Part shown: positions 23,389 to 31,261 of the stretch, one piece after another
Position numbering within the stretch: position 1 is the stretch's first letter
Layout: the number at the start of each line of letters is the position of its first letter
Origin: Steroidobacteraceae bacterium
GTDB lineage: Bacteria > Pseudomonadota > Gammaproteobacteria > Steroidobacterales > Steroidobacteraceae
NCBI GenBank assembly: GCA_027531255.1
Contig: JAPZRU010000030.1
Span: 1-42,359 of the forward strand
Length of the DNA: 42,359 bases
Direction: 5' to 3'
Program-made: the position numbers and the translations under genes
Notes under the pieces: generated by a model
Database searches by the model: none
Told to the model about the DNA's origin: nothing
The model's input: the letters and a program-made list of their open reading frames with translations, nothing else

Positions 23389-25150
23389 GTCGCGCACGCA
23401 GCACGGGCTCGAGCCGTTCGATCGACTCGAGCGCGTGCCGGTAGCCGGTCTCGACCGCGCGGTCGAAGGCTCGCCACGCCAGCAGGTCCACGTCGGCGAG
23501 CGGCGGGGTCAGCAGCCAGTCGGTCTGCGTGCGGCGTGCGCGCGTCACGGCCGCACTGTTGACCATGCCCGAGCGCATCAGGATCTGCAGGATCGTCGGC
23601 CGCTCGCGGTGCCTGCGAAACCAGCCGACGAGCTTCCACAGCGGCGGCAGGTCCACGTCCTGGATGTCGGACGTGAACGCGCGGTCGTGCCCGACGTCCA
23701 CGCCGATCACGGGACCGCGCCCGGCCTCGCGCATCACGTCCACGGGCAGGTTGTTGATGGCGCCGCCGTCGACGTACACCTCGCCGCCGTGGAACACCGG
23801 CGGCAGCACGCCCGGGATCGCGATCGACGCGCGCAGCCAGCGCCACAGTTCGCCGCGACGGTGCACGCTGCCGAGCCCGGTGGTCAGGTTCGAAGACACG
23901 GCGTAGAACGGCAGGCGCAGGTCTTCGATCGCGACGTCGCCGAAAGCGTGGCGCAGCAGCCCGGTCACCTTGCGGCCGGACACCAGCGAGACCACCGGCA
24001 GCGTGTAGTCGTTCAGCGGGTTCGAGACCGTGAAGGAGCGCCGGAAGCGCTCGACCATCTCGGCGCCGCTCCAGCCCGCGGCGACCGCGGCGCCCATCAC
24101 CGCGCCCATGCTGGTGCCGCCGACGAGGTCGATCGCGAGACCGGCCTCGCGCAGCGCGCGGATCACGCCGACGTGCGCGAAGCCGCGAGCGCCGCCGCCC
24201 GACAGCACGAGACCGACGGCGCGCCCGGTCAGCAGGCGCGCGAGGCGCTCGACGTCGGTGCCGTCCACGAAGTGGTGGTGCGGCAGGCCCGGGCAGGCGA
24301 GCGCGTCCAGCCAGCGGGCCGCGGCGCCCGGCAGCACGGCCTCGTCGTGCAGCAGGAGGAGTTCGGCGCGGCCGGTGAGCGCGGCTGGGTCCGGTGGCAG
24401 CTGGGGCCACGCGCCTGGCGCCGCCTCGGCCCGCGCCAGCAGCAGCCAGTCGTCGGCCTGCCGCACGCACAGGCGGCTCCACGCGGTCGCGGTCGGATCC
24501 GCCACGTACACCACGTAGTCGTTCATGCTCTCGACGCGGTGGAACCAGTCGCTCGTGTGGTCCGCGCCGCGCACGCTCCACACCAGCTCGGTGCGACCGT
24601 GCCGCGACAGCGCCGCGACGAGTTCGGTCGCGAACTGCCCGACGTCCACCTCGAGGCTCTGCGGCAGCAGCGTGAACGTGCGCGGGCCCGGCGCGGCATG
24701 GCGATCCACGGTCTCGAGCCGCCGCGCCACCAGCTGTGCAAAGCGCAGGGTGGCGTCGGGGTGCTGCCGCACGAGCCGCTCGAACGCGGGTCGCGGCAGG
24801 CACGCGAGATCGCTGTCGCGCAGCGCCCGCACGGTCGCCGTGCGGGCGCGCCCGGAGAGCAGCCCCATCTCGCCGACGCTCTCGCCGGCGGCCACGCGGC
24901 CGAGCAGTCGCGGTGGGTCGCCGGGCGCGTAGACGCCGAGCGCGCCGGCGAGCACGAGGTACAGGGCGTCCGGCGGCTCGCCCGCCTCGAACAGCGCCGC
25001 GCCGCCGGGAATCGACAGCCATTCGAGTTCGTCGGCGACGGCCGCGAGCGTCGCGGGCGCGAGTCCCGCGAACAGCGGCAGCGTCTCGACCCTTAGCCTG
25101 AGCGCGTCGCGATCGGCGAGCCGCTCGGCGGGATCTCCGTCCATGCTCAT
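23294..25150 (-). CDS. Patatin-like phospholipase with N-terminal cyclic-nucleotide-binding domain
   Basis: A 618-residue protein related to neuropathy-target-esterase type lysophospholipases. A cNMP-binding domain (about 20-135) contains PGGAALFEAGEPPDALYLVL, GESVGEMGLLSGRARTATVRA and CLPRPAFERL. A linker (about 150-305) precedes the patatin domain (about 310-500) with oxyanion loop GGGARG (318-323), nucleophile Ser347 in GTSMG and catalytic Asp461 in DGG. It likely hydrolyses (lyso)phospholipids, with activity tuned by a nucleotide, though ligand binding is unproven. The last ~35 residues are Gly/Pro/Ser-rich and lie in the overlap with the M48 gene. ATG at 25150 or 25144 is possible; GGGGG is better spaced for the second. 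Confidence 0.92.
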   Translation of the reverse strand: MSMDGDPAERLADRDALRLRVETLPLFAGLAPATLAAVADELEWLSIPGGAALFEAGEPPDALYLVLAGALGVYAPGDPPRLLGRVAAGESVGEMGLLSGRARTATVRALRDSDLACLPRPAFERLVRQHPDATLRFAQLVARRLETVDRHAAPGPRTFTLLPQSLEVDVGQFATELVAALSRHGRTELVWSVRGADHTSDWFHRVESMNDYVVYVADPTATAWSRLCVRQADDWLLLARAEAAPGAWPQLPPDPAALTGRAELLLLHDEAVLPGAAARWLDALACPGLPHHHFVDGTDVERLARLLTGRAVGLVLSGGGARGFAHVGVIRALREAGLAIDLVGGTSMGAVMGAAVAAGWSGAEMVERFRRSFTVSNPLNDYTLPVVSLVSGRKVTGLLRHAFGDVAIEDLRLPFYAVSSNLTTGLGSVHRRGELWRWLRASIAIPGVLPPVFHGGEVYVDGGAINNLPVDVMREAGRGPVIGVDVGHDRAFTSDIQDVDLPPLWKLVGWFRRHRERPTILQILMRSGMVNSAAVTRARRTQTDWLLTPPLADVDLLAWRAFDRAVETGYRHALESIERLEPVLRARLSGSTAEPGEPGSARTAGSPDPGTGRRASAP

Positions 25151-25166
25151 GCCCCCAGCGTGCCGC

Positions 25167-25172
25167 TACAGT
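25167..25172 (+). promoter_or_regulatory. Putative -10 element TACAGT for the ATL-esterase-GIY-PlsB run
   Basis: TACAGT lies 39 nt before the TTG at 25212, inside a 13-base block identical to that upstream of hss. It sits in the gap between the divergent patatin and ATL genes. No strong -35 box was seen. Confidence 0.4.
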
Positions 25173-25211
25173 AGCGCGGATCGAGACGCGCGACCGAAGG
25201 AGCGGCGATTC

Positions 25212-25571
25212 TTGGCGGCTGAGGAAAACCCCGATTCCGCGCTGGTGCGCATCTGGGAGGCGGTCGCCGCGGTGCCGCCCGGCCGGGTCGCCACGTACGG
25301 AGCGATCGCCGCGGCCGCCGGGTTGCCGCGCCGCGCGCGGTTCGTCGGCCGGGCCCTGAAGCTCGCGCCGGAACGCCTCCGCCTGCCGTGGCACCGCATC
25401 GTCGCGGCGGGCGGCCGCATGGCGCTGCCCGCCGGCAGCGCGGCGCATCGCGAGCAGGTCCGCCGTCTCGCACGCGAGGGCGTGAAGGTGGTGCGTGGCC
25501 GCGTGGTCCCGACGGTCGCGGCGCCCGACGGCGCCGATCTCGACGCGCTCGTGTGGGGTCCGCCGAGGTAG
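25212..25571 (+). CDS. Alkyltransferase-like protein (ATL), MGMT homologue without the active Cys
   Basis: A 119-residue DNA-binding protein of the MGMT C-terminal fold. It shows VAAVPPGRVATYGAIAAAAGLPRRAR, the helix-turn-helix with arginine finger FVGRALK, and the core PWHRIVAAGG. In true O6-methylguanine methyltransferases this core is PCHR; here Trp60 replaces the acceptor Cys, which defines the ATL group. Characterised ATLs bind O6-alkylguanine without repairing it and hand it to nucleotide excision repair. The TTG start at 25212 is supported by AAGGAG about 9 nt upstream. It is the first gene of a same-direction run that ends with plsB. Confidence 0.88.
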   Translation: MAAEENPDSALVRIWEAVAAVPPGRVATYGAIAAAAGLPRRARFVGRALKLAPERLRLPWHRIVAAGGRMALPAGSAAHREQVRRLAREGVKVVRGRVVPTVAAPDGADLDALVWGPPR

Positions 25572-25609
25572 ACTCCCGCAGCTTCATTGGGGGCTCCCGG
25601 GGCGGGCGG

Positions 25610-26152
25610 ATGACCGGTCGATACGTGGTGTTCTCGCACGGGCTGGAAAGCGGGCCGTGGGGCACGAAGATCTCGGCGCTCGCGGACGTCGCGCGCGCCG
25701 AGGGCTTCGAGGTCGAGTCCGTGGACTACCGCGGCGTGCGCGACCCCGAGGCGCGCGTCACGCGCCTGCTCGCGTACTGCCGGGCGTGCCAGGGCCGGCT
25801 GATCCTCGTCGGCTCGAGCCTGGGCGGCCTGGTCGCCACCGCCAGCGCGCGGCTGCTGCGCGCCGAGGGCCTGTTCCTGCTGGCGCCGGCCTTCTACATG
25901 GAAGGTCACGACCGCCTGCGGCCGGCGCCGCCGAACTGCCCCGTCGAGATCGTCCACGGCTGGCGCGACGACGTCGTGCCGATCGAGAACAGCGTGCGCT
26001 TCGCGCGCGAGTACGGCGCGACGCTGCACGCCTACGACACGGATCACCGGATGCACGACCGCATCCGCGAGCTGACCTACCTGTTCGAGTTCTTCCTCGC
26101 GCGTCTCGATCCGCTGGTCTCGACGCTCGAGGTGCAGGAGGAAGGCTCGTGA
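25610..26152 (+). CDS. YqiA-like alpha/beta-hydrolase esterase
   Basis: A 180-residue alpha/beta hydrolase. It begins RYVVFSHGLESGPWGTKI, contains the nucleophile elbow GSSLGG (Ser about 70), a strand LFLLAPAFYM, and the acid/His region VEIVHGWRDDVVPIENS followed by DTDHRMHD with the likely catalytic His. Its short size and lack of a lid match the YqiA/UPF0227 esterases. No signal peptide, so it acts in the cytoplasm on unknown esters. The ATG at 25610 follows GGGCGG. The stop overlaps the next start as GTGA, indicating translational coupling with the GIY-YIG gene. Confidence 0.85.
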   Translation: MTGRYVVFSHGLESGPWGTKISALADVARAEGFEVESVDYRGVRDPEARVTRLLAYCRACQGRLILVGSSLGGLVATASARLLRAEGLFLLAPAFYMEGHDRLRPAPPNCPVEIVHGWRDDVVPIENSVRFAREYGATLHAYDTDHRMHDRIRELTYLFEFFLARLDPLVSTLEVQEEGS

Positions 26153-26457
26153 AGCCGGTACCCCCGGGCGCGGCGCCCTGGGTCGTCTACATCGTCGAGG
26201 GCGCCGGCGGAGCGCTCTATACCGGCATCACCACTTCGCTCGAGCGGCGCTTCCGCGAGCACACGACGGGCGCGCGCGGCGCCCGCTTCTTCAGGCTCGG
26301 CGCACCCCGCGCGGTCCGCTACGTCGAGCCGGCGCCGGACCGTTCCACCGCCTCGAAGCGGGAGGCCGCGATCAAGCGGCTGACGCGTAGCGCCAAGCTC
26401 GCGCTCATCGCCGGCGCGGATGCGCGGCCGCGCGCCCGCAGGACCGCCGGCACCTGA
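26149..26457 (+). CDS. GIY-YIG nuclease-like protein (YhbQ/UPF0213 type)
   Basis: A 102-residue single-domain GIY-YIG protein. It has the two-strand signature VVYIVEGAGGALYTGIT, then SLERRFREHTTGARGARF with the conserved Arg, and the KREAAIKRLTRSAKLALI helix containing the Glu that binds metal in this fold. The C-terminus is Arg-rich. The GTG start overlaps the previous stop, and its own TGA overlaps the plsB ATG as TGATG. Members of this small family are suspected DNA-repair or DNA-exchange nucleases; activity is not established. It shares a transcript with ATL, itself a DNA-damage protein. Confidence 0.88.
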   Translation: MKPVPPGAAPWVVYIVEGAGGALYTGITTSLERRFREHTTGARGARFFRLGAPRAVRYVEPAPDRSTASKREAAIKRLTRSAKLALIAGADARPRARRTAGT

Positions 26458-28916
26458 TGCGCTACCTCGGCCTCGACCGCACCGCGCTCTGGATCGCCGC
26501 GCGCATCGCCTCGCTGTGGGTGCGGCCTACCGTGCTGCCGCTCGACGAGGCGGAGCGGTTGCGCGGCCGTGGCCGGCGCGTCGTCTACGTGCTCGAGCAG
26601 CGTTCGCTCGCGGACCTGGTCGCGCTGAAGATCGCGTGCCGGCGGCTCGGCCTGCCGTCGCCGGGCCGCCGGTTCCGGGTCGGCGGCCACGCCGAGCGCA
26701 TGCCGGTCGTGGCGCTGGAGCGCACGCGCGGCTGGCTGCGTTCGAGGGTGGACCGGCGCCTGCCCGAGCGCCTGTCGCGAATCGTCACGCACGGGCTCGT
26801 CGCCCGGGACTTCGCGATCGACTTCGTGCCGGTGTCGGTGTTCTGGGGTCGCGCGCCGGGCCGCGAGCGCTCGTGGTTCCGGCTGATGTTCGCCGAGGAC
26901 TGGACGCTCGTCGGCCGCACGGCGCGCCTGCTGTCGACGTTCGTGAACGGCCGCAGCACGCTCGTGCACTTCGGCGACCCGGCGCCGCTCGGCGAGTTCA
27001 CGGGCCAGGGGCTCGAGGCGCGCCGCAGCGTGCGACGCGTCGCGCGTCGCATGCGCGCCGAGTTCCGGAACGTGCGCGCGGCGACCATCGGTCCCGACCT
27101 CTCGCACCGGCGTACGATCGTCGCCGAGGTCATAGGCCAGCGCGCGGTGCGCGCCGCGGTCGCCGGCGAGATGCGCGACAGGAACCTGTCGCGGCGCGAG
27201 GCGCTCGGCGTCGCGACGCGCTACGCGTACGAGATCGCGGCCGACTACTCGCACCGGTTCGTGCGCTTCATGGACGTGCTGCTGACGCGCCTGTGGACGC
27301 GCCTGTACGACGGCGTCGAGGTGCTGAACGGCGAGCGGCTGTCGGCGGCCGAGGGCGCGCAGGTGGTCTACGTGCCCTGCCACCGCAGCCACATGGACTA
27401 CCTGCTGCTGTCCTACGTGATCTACCACCGGGGCTTCGTCGTGCCGCACATCGCGGCCGGCGTGAACCTGAATCTGCCGGTGATCGGGCGATTCCTGCGC
27501 AAGGGCGGCGCCTTCTTCCTGCGCCGCACCTTCAAGGGCAACGCGCTCTACCCGGCGGTGTTCACGAGCTACCTGTCGTTGATGATGCGGCGCGGGCACC
27601 CGATCGAGTACTTCATCGAAGGCGGCCGCAGCCGCACGGGGCGCCTGCTGCCGCCGAAGACCGGGATGCTGTCGATGACGCTGCGCGCGTTCCTGCGCGA
27701 CCCGTCGCGGCCGGTCGTGTTCGTGCCCGTGTACTTCGGCTACGAACGACTGTTCGAGGCGAAGGCCTACGTCGGCGAGCTGTCGGGCCGTCCGAAGGAG
27801 AAGGAGACGGTGGTGGGGCTGCTGCGTGCGCTGCCGCAGCTCCGCGAGCGCTTCGGGCGCGTCTACGTCAGCTTCGGCGAGCCGATCGACCTCCAGGCGC
27901 ACCTCGACTCGCACGCGCCGGGCTGGCGCGAACAGCCGCGCGGCGACGCGCGGCCGCCGTGGCTCGGCGGCGCGGTGGACTCGCTCGCCGCGACGATCCA
28001 GTGCCGCGTGAACGCCGCGGCGGCGATCTCGCCGGTGGCCCTGCTCGCGCTCGCGCTGCTCTCGACGCCCCGCCAGGCGATGCCCGAGGCGGACCTCGTG
28101 CGGCAGCTCGAGCTGTACCGGCGTCTCGCGGAGCTCGCGCCGTACGCGCGGGACACCTGGTGCACGCCGATGAGCGGCGCGGAGATCGTCGAGTACGGCC
28201 GGGCGCTCGACCTGCTCGAGAGCGTGCCACACCCGCTCGGCACCGTGGTTCGCATGGGCGAGGAATGCGCGATCCTCGCCGCCTACTACCGCAACAACGT
28301 GGTGCACGCCTACGCGCTGCCGTCGCTGGTGGCGTGCGCGTTCGTCTCGCAGCCCACGATGACGCGCGAGGACATCGGCCGGCTGGCCTGGCGCGTGTAT
28401 CCCTACATCGCCCGCGAACTGTTCCTGCGCTGGCGGGAAGACGAAGTGCCGGCCGCGGTCGATCGCGTGCTGGAGAGCCTGTCGACGCTCGGATTGCTGC
28501 GATGCGAGTCGGCGGACGGCGTGGAGCGGTGGCACCGGCCGCCGACCGGCACGACGGAAGCGGTGCAGCTTTCCGTGCTCGCGAACGCCACGCTGCAGGT
28601 GATCGAACGCTACTACCTCGCGATCGCGCTGCTGCTGCAGGCCGGCCCGGACGCGATCACCCAGGAGGCACTCGAGAGCCGTTGCCAGCAGATGGCCAGC
28701 CGGATGTCGCTCCTGTACGAACTTCGTTCACCGGAGTTCTTCGACCGGCCCCTGTTCCGGCAATTCCTCGATCTTCTGCGGCACCGCAGCGTGATCGGCA
28801 CCAGCCCCTCGGGCCGGCTGGTCTACGGCCAGCCGTTGCTGGACGTCGCGCGCGACGCGCGTTTGGTGCTGTCGGAGCAGATTCGCCACAGCATCCTGCA
28901 GGTCACGCACGCCTGA
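26457..28916 (+). CDS. plsB: Glycerol-3-phosphate 1-O-acyltransferase PlsB
   Basis: An 819-residue membrane-associated enzyme that makes 1-acyl-glycerol-3-phosphate, the first step of phospholipid synthesis. The acyltransferase motif I is HRSHMD (H309-D314, the HX4D pair). Motif II is near GGAFFLRR, motif III near FIEGGRSRTGRLLPPKTGML, and motif IV near VVFVPVYFGYERL. The family's long N-terminal domain and C-terminal helical domain are both present, so the protein is complete. Its start codon overlaps the GIY-YIG stop, making it the last gene of a four-gene run. The 206-bp gap after it holds a -10-like TATACT belonging to the next transcript. Confidence 0.95.
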   Translation: MRYLGLDRTALWIAARIASLWVRPTVLPLDEAERLRGRGRRVVYVLEQRSLADLVALKIACRRLGLPSPGRRFRVGGHAERMPVVALERTRGWLRSRVDRRLPERLSRIVTHGLVARDFAIDFVPVSVFWGRAPGRERSWFRLMFAEDWTLVGRTARLLSTFVNGRSTLVHFGDPAPLGEFTGQGLEARRSVRRVARRMRAEFRNVRAATIGPDLSHRRTIVAEVIGQRAVRAAVAGEMRDRNLSRREALGVATRYAYEIAADYSHRFVRFMDVLLTRLWTRLYDGVEVLNGERLSAAEGAQVVYVPCHRSHMDYLLLSYVIYHRGFVVPHIAAGVNLNLPVIGRFLRKGGAFFLRRTFKGNALYPAVFTSYLSLMMRRGHPIEYFIEGGRSRTGRLLPPKTGMLSMTLRAFLRDPSRPVVFVPVYFGYERLFEAKAYVGELSGRPKEKETVVGLLRALPQLRERFGRVYVSFGEPIDLQAHLDSHAPGWREQPRGDARPPWLGGAVDSLAATIQCRVNAAAAISPVALLALALLSTPRQAMPEADLVRQLELYRRLAELAPYARDTWCTPMSGAEIVEYGRALDLLESVPHPLGTVVRMGEECAILAAYYRNNVVHAYALPSLVACAFVSQPTMTREDIGRLAWRVYPYIARELFLRWREDEVPAAVDRVLESLSTLGLLRCESADGVERWHRPPTGTTEAVQLSVLANATLQVIERYYLAIALLLQAGPDAITQEALESRCQQMASRMSLLYELRSPEFFDRPLFRQFLDLLRHRSVIGTSPSGRLVYGQPLLDVARDARLVLSEQIRHSILQVTHA

Positions 28917-28994
28917 CCGGCGGCGGTTTCGTTTTGCGCTGCAAGGGGCGCAAGTGCCTGCGCCGGCCGCTGCAAACGAGCGCCTCGCGCCGGC

Positions 28995-29000
28995 TATACT
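28995..29000 (+). promoter_or_regulatory. Putative -10 element TATACT for the DUF1302 cluster
   Basis: TATACT in GGCTATACTGCGGG is the best -10 match in the 206-bp region before DUF1302 and would give a leader of about 115 nt. The nearest -35-like hexamer (CTGCAA, 28970-28975) has a long 19-nt spacer. Confidence 0.45.
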
Positions 29001-29122
29001 GCGGGCCAAATTGTCGCGCCGCCGTCGCCGTTCGGCATCGGCGCCACAGGCGAAAGGTCCATCGTCAAGTGGGCAACCAACGACTCCGGGCCGCTCGGCC
29101 CGGAACGAGCATGGGGAGCGAA

Positions 29123-31252
29123 ATGAACAACGAAGCTATGCGCCGGACCGGACGCCGCGGGTCGCGCGGCGTGAGCCGCGCCGTGTCGGTCGCGCTGTGC
29201 GTGGCCGCGGGCGCGGGACTCGGGTTCGCGCTGCCCGCGCATGCGTTCGACTTCCGGCTCGGCGAGAGCGGCGTTTCCGGCAGCCTCGACACCACGATCT
29301 CGTTCGGCCAGGCCTGGCGCACCGAGAGCCCCGACCTGCGCCTGATCGGTACGGCGAACGGCGGCACTGGCCGCTCGCCGAACATCGACGACGGCAACCA
29401 GAACTATCTCGCCGGCGACACCTTCAGCCGGGCCCTCAAGATCACCACCGAGCTCAAGCTCGACTTCGGCGACTTCGGCGGCTTCGCGCGCTACGCGGCG
29501 CTGTACGACCACGAGGTCGAGGACGGCGAGACGCGGCGCTACCCGATCGCGCCGTTCGCGAAGAACCTCGCGGGCCGATACGGCCGACTGCTCGACGCGT
29601 TCGTCTACGGCAACTTCCAGCTGGGCGAGGGCCTGCCGCTCGAACTGCGCGTCGGCCGCCAGATCGTCAGCTGGGGCGAGAGCACCTTCATCCAGGGCGG
29701 CCTCACCGCCGTGAACCCGGTCGACGTCTCGGCGCTGCGCGTGCCGGGCGCCGAGATCAAGGAAGGCTTCCTGCCGCAGTCGATGGTGCGCGCCACGCTC
29801 GGCACCAGCGAGAACACCTCGCTCGAAGGCTTCGTGCTGTTCGACTGGAAGCGCACGGAGCCGGAGCCGGTCGGCACTTTCTTCTCGTCGAACGATTTCG
29901 TGCCGCGCGGCGGCAGTCGCGTGATCCTCGGCTTCGGCGCGTTCTCCGACCTCGGCGTCGACTTCCGGCCGCTGGGCGGGCCGCTGATCTCCGACTACCA
30001 GAATGCGACGCGCGCCGACACCATCGATCCCTCGAAGAGCGGGCAGTTCGGTCTCGCGTTCCGCTGGTTCCTGCCGCAGCTCGGCAGCGGCACCGAGCTC
30101 GGCTTCTACGCGATGAAGTACCACTCGCGCCTGCCGATGATCAGCGGCCGCACGGGCACGGCGGTCGGCGTCGCCAACGCCGCCGGCACCGCGATCGCCG
30201 TGAACGTAGCGGCGCAGGCGCTGGCCGCCGGCGCGACGCCCGCGGGCGCGATCGGCGCGGGCGCTGCGGCCGGTCGTGCGCAGGCGGTCGCGCGTGGCGG
30301 CGACATCGCGCTCGCCACCCTCCAGCAGTACGCGACGATCGGCGTGAACACCCAGCTCGGCCGCGGCAACGTGGGCGCGCAGGCCACCGGCCTCGCGACG
30401 CACGAGTACGGCAAGACCGCGCGCTACTTCATCGAGTACCCGGAGGACCTGAAGGTCTTCGGCGTGTCGTTCAACACGCAGCTCGGCACCACGGGCGTCG
30501 CGCTGCAGGGCGAGCTCACCTACCGCGCCGACACGCCGCTCCAGTACGACGACGTCGAGCTGCTGTTCGCGACGCTGACGGCGTTCGAGCAGGCGCTTTT
30601 CCCGCTGTCCGCGCCCCCGGGCGCGACGTTCCCGACCAGCTGCTTCCCGGTCGCGACGCTGTCGCGCTGCGGCCAGCTCGGCGCGTTCGCCCCGAACACG
30701 AACATCGCGGGCTGGGGCCGCTACGACGTCTGGCAGTTCCAGACCACCGCGACGAAGGCCTTCCCGCCGATGCTGGGCGCGCAGCAGGGCGTGCTGGTCG
30801 CCGAGGTCGGCGTCACGAGCATCCCCGGCATGGAGAGCAAGACCAGCGGCGGCCCCAACGGCCGCGGCCTGCGCTTAAACGGGCCGGGCACGTCGGTGTC
30901 GGGCAACTTCGAACTCGCCGGCCGCCACTTCAACGAGGTGGAGCCGCTGGACCGCTTCGCGGACGACCTCTCGTGGGGCTACCGCCTCGCGGGCCGTCTC
31001 GACTACCCGGGCCTGATCGGCGCGTGGAACATCAGCCCGCGCGCGTCGTGGCAGCACGACGTGAAGGGCACGACGCCGGGACCCGGCGGGAACTTCGTCG
31101 AGGGCCGATACGCCTACACCTTCGGCGTCAATGCCAACCTGCAGCAGCGCTGGGAACTCGACGCGTCGTACACGGTGTTCGGCGGCGCCGGCCGCTTCAA
31201 CGACCTCAACGACCGCGACTTCCTCGCGGCCAGCCTCAAGTTCTCCTTCTAG
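29123..31252 (+). CDS. DUF1302 family protein, predicted outer-membrane beta-barrel
   Basis: A 709-residue DUF1302 protein. A long basic signal peptide ends ALPAHA (about residue 47 of the longer form), followed by FDFRLGESGVSGSLDTTISFGQAWRTE. Alternating hydrophobic strands run to a C-terminal DFLAASLKFSF, ending in Phe as outer-membrane barrels do. An Ala/Gly insert (about 345-400) interrupts the barrel. DUF1302 proteins are almost always encoded with DUF1329 and often with an RND transporter; their biochemical role is not known. Of two in-frame ATGs (29111 and 29123) the second is preferred, because GGGGAG is placed 6 nt before it. This gene opens the four-gene cluster and has its own likely promoter. 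Confidence 0.88.
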   Translation: MNNEAMRRTGRRGSRGVSRAVSVALCVAAGAGLGFALPAHAFDFRLGESGVSGSLDTTISFGQAWRTESPDLRLIGTANGGTGRSPNIDDGNQNYLAGDTFSRALKITTELKLDFGDFGGFARYAALYDHEVEDGETRRYPIAPFAKNLAGRYGRLLDAFVYGNFQLGEGLPLELRVGRQIVSWGESTFIQGGLTAVNPVDVSALRVPGAEIKEGFLPQSMVRATLGTSENTSLEGFVLFDWKRTEPEPVGTFFSSNDFVPRGGSRVILGFGAFSDLGVDFRPLGGPLISDYQNATRADTIDPSKSGQFGLAFRWFLPQLGSGTELGFYAMKYHSRLPMISGRTGTAVGVANAAGTAIAVNVAAQALAAGATPAGAIGAGAAAGRAQAVARGGDIALATLQQYATIGVNTQLGRGNVGAQATGLATHEYGKTARYFIEYPEDLKVFGVSFNTQLGTTGVALQGELTYRADTPLQYDDVELLFATLTAFEQALFPLSAPPGATFPTSCFPVATLSRCGQLGAFAPNTNIAGWGRYDVWQFQTTATKAFPPMLGAQQGVLVAEVGVTSIPGMESKTSGGPNGRGLRLNGPGTSVSGNFELAGRHFNEVEPLDRFADDLSWGYRLAGRLDYPGLIGAWNISPRASWQHDVKGTTPGPGGNFVEGRYAYTFGVNANLQQRWELDASYTVFGGAGRFNDLNDRDFLAASLKFSF

Positions 31253-31261
31253 GAGTTCACG

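Noticed and set aside
28947-28964. Hairpin GGCGCA/TGCGCC after plsB as a terminator
   Set aside because: The stem is only 6 bp and no T-run follows; the nearby T-rich bases precede the stem.
26420-31252. A 1610-codon plus-strand frame joining the plsB region to DUF1302
   Set aside because: Only the part from 29123 is protein-like (DUF1302). The upstream part is an off-frame reading of plsB, which has clear acyltransferase motifs in another frame.
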